Below, piece after piece: positions 59,923-64,000 of a DNA stretch of 64,000 nucleotides. This DNA comes from Ophioderma brevispina (lineage: Eukaryota > Echinodermata > Ophiuroidea > Amphilepidida > Ophiodermatidae), in the NCBI GenBank assembly GCA_023653785.1, contig JAMKCH010051755.1, forward strand, positions 62,001-126,000, read 5' to 3'. How positions within the stretch are numbered: position 1 is the stretch's first letter; each line of letters begins with the position of its first letter. The notes under the pieces are model-generated. The model had not been told where the DNA came from. It saw nothing but the letters and a program-made list of their open reading frames with translations, and did no database searches. A program made the position numbers and the translations under genes.

Positions 59923-60569
59923 GCATGTACAAGTGTCAGTTCTCATATAAAGTAGGGAGAACACGATAGCCCCAAATCGACAAGGTTGTAGTTCTATGAT
60001 GTTTAATGATTAAAGGCAATATCAGCAATGTGAAAAAATACCCAGTTGATCGTCCCCGCCGCTCCGATTTTTGGACACCGCACCAATTTTTTTTGTTATT
60101 GTTAATTTGTTAAAAAACAATACCGCCAAAAGAAGGTCTAAATAAAAGGGGGAAGGAAAAACGTATAGTCAACAAAAAATATGGGCAATATACCTATTTA
60201 ACGGAGATCCTCATTTTTGTTGAGGAATTCCAACTTTCTTGGCATATACCTACTATTCCTAACAACGCAATTGCTGAGAAAATCTCATTGCCACTACAGT
60301 GTTGCCGTTTATCCCTTGACGTTTGCAGCTAGACTCCAGAAATTGTGAATTGCTTGGCTGCGGCGTTTTAAAGCACAAAACAGGAAAAATCCCGTAAATG
60401 GTCCCGAATTTTGTTTAGTCAAGGTTAATCCGCATTTGATGTGTAACCTTCTCCAGGAATGCAAGACTTACGGAAAAAAAAATTTAACTAGTTTTTTTAC
60501 ATTTATGGACATGGTGGGGCGGTGGCGGTGACATGTCTTGGTGAACCTCATGTGACATTTGGCCCACAT

Positions 60570-60627
60570 TCACAGACCGACTAACAATGCCAGACGACAC
60601 TAGCGGTCGGAGGACCGCCGATGTATT
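60570..60627 (+). repeat. Right terminus of GCAGGCGACAC family with hairpin (duplicon copy 2)
   Basis: ATGCCAGACGACACTAGCGG, then TCGGAGGACCGCCGATGTAT; the hairpin loop side is altered relative to copy 1. Confidence 0.75.
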
Positions 60628-61601
60628 TTTAAAAAAGTTTTTTCGATCCCTTGAAATATAGTTCATTTGAAGTGATTGATGAATGCCAAAGCAGCAGAAC
60701 AGAAGAATTTGAAAAGCAACTTTTGGTTTTTTTTTAGTTAACTGCCCAAAAATGCGTCCAAGTTGGTATATATTTTCGGCAAACACGACGATCGGACACA
60801 AATACACTTGTAGCACTTTATTCATGGTGTATCACTTTCTTTCCTTAAGTCCCTGTCCCTGTACACGATGTCGTATAGCGCCCTCTCATGGGGATGTCCT
60901 AGACAATCGCCTTTCCACATTTATTTTGTTGTGTTGTGTGTATATTTTCAAGGATAAAATCTTCCGTAACTTTCCTAGGAACTAATTAGGGCAATACAGA
61001 CCAACGGTGCCGTCAGGAATGCATTGCGGTCAAACACATGTGATACTACGTTCTGGCAAGCATTGTTTTTAAGTACTTTTGGAGGCATATTTGTCGGCAA
61101 AAATAGTTTTATTCATGCAGACCTTTTAATGAAGTAGTATTGTGTTGTATAAAGTGGACATACGACGAAATTCCTAGCTAAAGTACAATGTAAAAAAGTT
61201 ATATGTAGAGGTCGATGTGTTTGTTGACAAAACACACAATATTTAACTCTGCTTTTCGCCCCTACTTTTCCGATTCTGGAGCTTGCCACTGTCATGGACA
61301 AAGGTCATATGAGCTCATGTTCTATACTTGCAAGCTTGCCAGGGGATCCGCAAGTTTACTTGTTGATGTTTTATTTTAATGGTGGTTTAGTCCTGTTGGA
61401 AGGACAGTCAAATTGAGTAACATGTTTCAAGTACATATGTAACATATATCAAGCTTTTGATTGGGCCAAGTATATGCCAAGACAAAACATGAACATGGTC
61501 AGTCATGATCCAATCATTCCAATCTGATACCATGATGCACTCAAGTGCAAATTACAAGAACACTCTTACACAAAACACATTAAATTTTATGTTTTCCACA
61601 G

Positions 61602-62545
61602 GATCTTCTGCTAATAGGAACCAAGTTTAAAGACATCCTTTTACAATGGAGGATGACAGATTTAACGTCATCAACCAAATTCACAATTGAGACGATACCC
61701 AAGGCGACTGAAAGTCAAGATTGGACCGACGATTCGAAGGGTGTTTAAAGACAAACGATTCAAGCTGAAGTACTATGTTGACAAAAGAGGACGCCCACTG
61801 AGTGCTACTACTGATGATAAATCGCGTTAGATTTCTACAGATTGTAGGATCAGAATCAAGTGTGGAAGTGAGTGATGAGGAGGCCACAAGGGCAAAAGAT
61901 TAAGAAGAAATCCAAAAATAAAAACTAATTTGTGAAAAAGACAAGAAACTGAACAAGAATTTGGTCAAAGACAAGCAGAAATTAAAAATCTCTAAAAGAA
62001 AAAAAAAATTGGATGGAGCTAAAAAATCAAAAGGACACAGCAGGATGAATCATCGTAAGCCAAAGACCTGAGGAAACCAATGATGTCAATTTTAAAAGAA
62101 AGTTCCTAGTTCAGTCAGAAAATCGACAAGGCAAGATTTCAAAAGCCAGCAAGCAAGTGAAGGAGGGGACTCGCAGAAGTCAAACCATTGGAGCAGTAAA
62201 AAGGATATCAATGTCATAGTTAGCAGAAGAGGAAAGGTCTGAGGGAAGAAATTACTTATGAAATGATTTAGGATCAGAAGTTTGGGAGCCTGAGATTGAG
62301 AGTAGCCAACAGGAATTTCTGGAGAGAGCTGTATCCTTGTCAGTAGTTTGGGAATGAATATACAAGCTGGGTAGAAATTGCGTACAGTGCTTTCAAAACA
62401 TTCATTACAATAATCTGATAACCAATTTCGGAAATGGATGTGGCAGACCAAATTTTTTGTGTCATCCTATTAGAGATATTGAAATTAAAAGTGAGCTCGT
62501 GAGAATCTTCACTTCTTACTTTCGGAATGAGAACTCTGAATATGT
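61602..62545 (+). CDS. ESF1: ESF1 homolog, first coding exon (copy 2, frameshifted)
   Basis: Acts in the nucleolus in small-subunit pre-rRNA processing (family knowledge). The acceptor ATGTTTTCCACAG ends at 61,601; the ATG is at 61,646 (ACAATGG). Blocks: MEDDRFNVINQ (61,646), VFKDKRFKLKYYVDKRGRP (61,748, in frame here whereas copy 1 is shifted), LSATTDD, then an acidic stretch (SESS ... VSDEEATRAKD) and a Lys-rich linker (KKKLDGAKKSKGHS). Frameshifts occur at places different from copy 1, so the two copies complement each other. A possible donor, TAT|GTGAAT, lies at 62,544, where homology to copy 1 ends. This copy is in the right order and strand for the exon at 63,110. An upstream 5' untranslated exon is implied by the acceptor but not located. 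Confidence 0.85.
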
Positions 62546-62546
62546 G

Positions 62547-63109
62547 AATTAAATAAGCAGGAAAGGAAATAGCCTGGACTGTGGCTGTGTGGTTTTGCTT
62601 TCTTGGTTTGTTTGAGCAGTGTTGCAGTCATTTGGCAACAATGAAATGTGCACACTACACAGGGGCAGATCCAGGATTTGAAAAAAGTCAAATTTGACCG
62701 GGGGCTGAAAAGCTGAATAACTGGCCAAAATGGGCTGATTTGAAAGTTTGCAGAATTACTGGGCGGTGTGCCGCCCCTTCCGCCTCCCTAGATCCGGCCT
62801 GTACAAGGAGGACACATGCCTTTCATCCTTACAACACTGAGCAGTAAGCGAATATGCACACTACAATGAAGGAAAATATGCTAACCGTAAAACACTTGAT
62901 GCAGTGAGTTGGTAGCAGTGCACATTACAATGAGGATAACAGGCTGTAATCCTACACACCTGGGCCGTCATTGGCAGCCTAGGTGGATCAAACAAAGAAC
63001 TTGAAGCCGGCATCCAGACAGTCTCAAAACCTACTCAAAGTGCCTTCCGTTGTTTTACAGTTTACTAAAATTTAACACCTACATTTTATGTAAATGTTCA
63101 ACCTTTCAG
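62547..63109 (+). other. Probable ESF1 intron
   Basis: About 560 bp between the exon end and the acceptor AACCTTTCAG at 63,100-63,109. A tail-like phrase GGGGCAGATCCAGGATTTG (62,662) is typical of common dispersed repeats. No gene within. Confidence 0.65.
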
Positions 63110-63485
63110 GAAGTGAAGACAGTCAGAGGAAAGTTGCAATGAAAAGAGGAAGAGGGAAGTGACCGAGCTCAAGCGATCTCTCAGACCAGAGAAAGACACA
63201 CGAACTTCTGCCTCCCCGAGACCAATCTCATTCGTGGAGAGGGAAATGTGGAAAAGCAGTTCTCTTGATTCATCATCCAGATAGCGAGCACTGAGGAGCA
63301 GGGAGGCCAAGAAGGGGAAGAGATAGAGCATGGTTGGGGAGAACTGGATAGAGATGCTCAGGGATGAGATGGTGGACATCAACGTCTAGAGTGTGCAATA
63401 TGGACTGGGACAGAGTGAAGGCACAAGATAGTTTGTGTTGTTTAACTCCTTCAAGCCTACTGGTGGGGCTATCAAATGTGTCAAG
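63110..63485 (+). CDS. ESF1: ESF1 homolog, second recognisable coding exon
   Basis: It starts after TTCAACCTTTCAG with SEDSQRKVAMKRGRGK, then frame shifts. Conserved ESF1 blocks follow in order: NLIRGEGNVE (family: DLARGxGNIE), an acidic Ser/Glu patch, EHGWGELDRDA (family: FEHAWxELDKDA), CNMDWDRVKAQD (family: CNMDWDRLKAKD), and LFNSFKPTGGAIKCVK (family: LFNSFKPKGGxIxSVK). This last block opens the conserved central, RRM-like region. The exon probably ends at TCAAG|GTATTT (63,485/63,486). Three or more single-base frameshifts lie between perfectly conserved blocks, which suggests sequence errors more than decay. The gene continues beyond the window. Confidence 0.9.
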
Positions 63486-63845
63486 GTATTTAACATGTAT
63501 CAAGTGAGAATAAGTGTAACAAATCAAGGAAATAGTGTTAACGATTTTACAATCATTTGGCCCAGAATCCAGATGATTTGGCCCGCTAACCAATCTCTGC
63601 ACACCTTGGGATCCACTGTCAAAAGAATACACCAACTGTGGCAACACAATTAGCCCAGTTTTGTCTAGATTATCGTGAGATGGAGGAATTTTTGGGAATA
63701 TTTGTCAGAATTTGACAATTGAGCAAAGTGAAATGTAAACAGATTAATTGGGATAAATAATGGTAAGAATGCGGTTAATAACCTTGCATTAGGTTTTTCA
63801 CAGAGAATTCAATCAGATGCATTGGTGGTGTTCCCTTTACTAATA
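63486..63845 (+). other. Start of next ESF1 intron; no exon seen
   Basis: Sequence after the donor; AT-rich with no ESF1 block recognised. Confidence 0.5.
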
Positions 63846-63945
63846 TAAATAATAATAATAATAATTTGTATTTTACGCACGACATTTCCACGTAAACGTG
63901 CTCAAGGCGCTGTGCGGCAGCCATGAAAGGCACTCAGCGCATCAG
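63842..63945 (+). repeat. Dispersed repeat terminus, TAATAATAATAATT and GCTCAAGGCGCTG
   Basis: A short AAT-repeat run followed by ACGCACGACATTTCCACGTA and AACGTGCTCAAGGCGCTGTG resembles the inverted 3' end of L2/CR1-type LINEs. The 59.45-kb LINE end has the comparable AAGGCGC hairpin. This would place an antisense LINE running beyond the window. Confidence 0.45.
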
Positions 63946-64000
63946 AGAAACCATAATGCCAGAACAGATTTATGCCAAGAAGCTCGTTTTTATAAGCAGG

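Larger units (their letters stand above)
56652..62546 (+). repeat. ESF1 duplicon, copy 2 (5.9 kb)
   Basis: Direct repeat of 49,155-54,957. It lacks the MITE but has a 0.5-kb LINE 3' end at 59,421-59,922. It ends at the 3' edge of the ESF1 exon and is followed, correctly for the gene, by the next ESF1 exon at 63,110. Confidence 0.95.

Noticed and set aside
1..64000. tRNA, rRNA or other structural RNA genes
   Set aside because: I saw no credible GGTTCGAATCC-type B box with matching A box, nor rRNA-like segments. The GGTTCGAGGACC at 35.06 kb is a repeat-end hairpin.
1..64000. A novel multi-gene system or defence cluster
   Set aside because: No cluster of co-oriented intact genes exists. The window is transposon relics plus part of one conserved host gene.

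Overview
The window reads as eukaryotic (metazoan) nuclear DNA, most likely from a marine invertebrate. It is AT-rich by eye, has no operon-like gene packing, and is crowded with decayed LINEs, short inverted-repeat elements, foldbacks, minisatellites and microsatellites. I cannot place the species.

The only host gene I recognise is a homolog of ESF1, a nucleolar pre-rRNA processing factor, at the right end on the + strand. A start-codon exon lies at about 61.60-62.55 kb and the next exon at 63.110-63.485 kb. The gene runs off the window. The start-codon exon, with about 5 kb of upstream DNA, is present a second time at 49.16-54.96 kb. All ESF1 pieces are broken by small indels, and the two copies of the first exon break at different places. 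Sequence error is therefore as likely as true decay.

Layout. 0-4.2 kb: three LINE 3' ends, a TTAA-flanked MITE and a dispersed repeat. 6.2-7.3 kb: a 1.1-kb TTAA-flanked element. 10.4-11.3 kb: a dispersed repeat shared with 46.5-48.6 kb. 12.4-15.0 kb: an antisense LINE fragment and pieces of a Crypton/ZMYM-like recombinase gene. 17.0-18.1 kb: a long pyrimidine tract followed by a CpG-rich patch. 19.2-23.0 kb: a small hairpin element, a mobile 180-bp cassette, and a mariner transposase relic split by a block holding a 19-bp minisatellite. 23.7-25.2 kb: a jockey-like LINE end and a MITE. 27.0 kb: second copy of the 2.0-kb repeat. 30.2-33.3 kb: a foldback element and a long LINE reverse-transcriptase pseudogene. 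33.4-39.4 kb: degenerate tandem repeats, TTAA-type MITEs and an antisense LINE. 39.9-42.7 kb: an RTE-like LINE cut apart by two inverted-repeat elements, one a 977-bp palindrome centred exactly on its midpoint. 43.0-46.2 kb: a 1.6-kb tandem duplication. 49.2-62.5 kb: the ESF1 duplicon pair.

I found no tRNA, rRNA, CRISPR or prokaryotic-type system. The most informative structure is the ESF1 duplicon pair. One copy carries a TTAA-flanked MITE and the other a LINE insertion, and each copy shows the intact pre-insertion site of the other's element. Relationships were found by reading and hand alignment; no database search was run.
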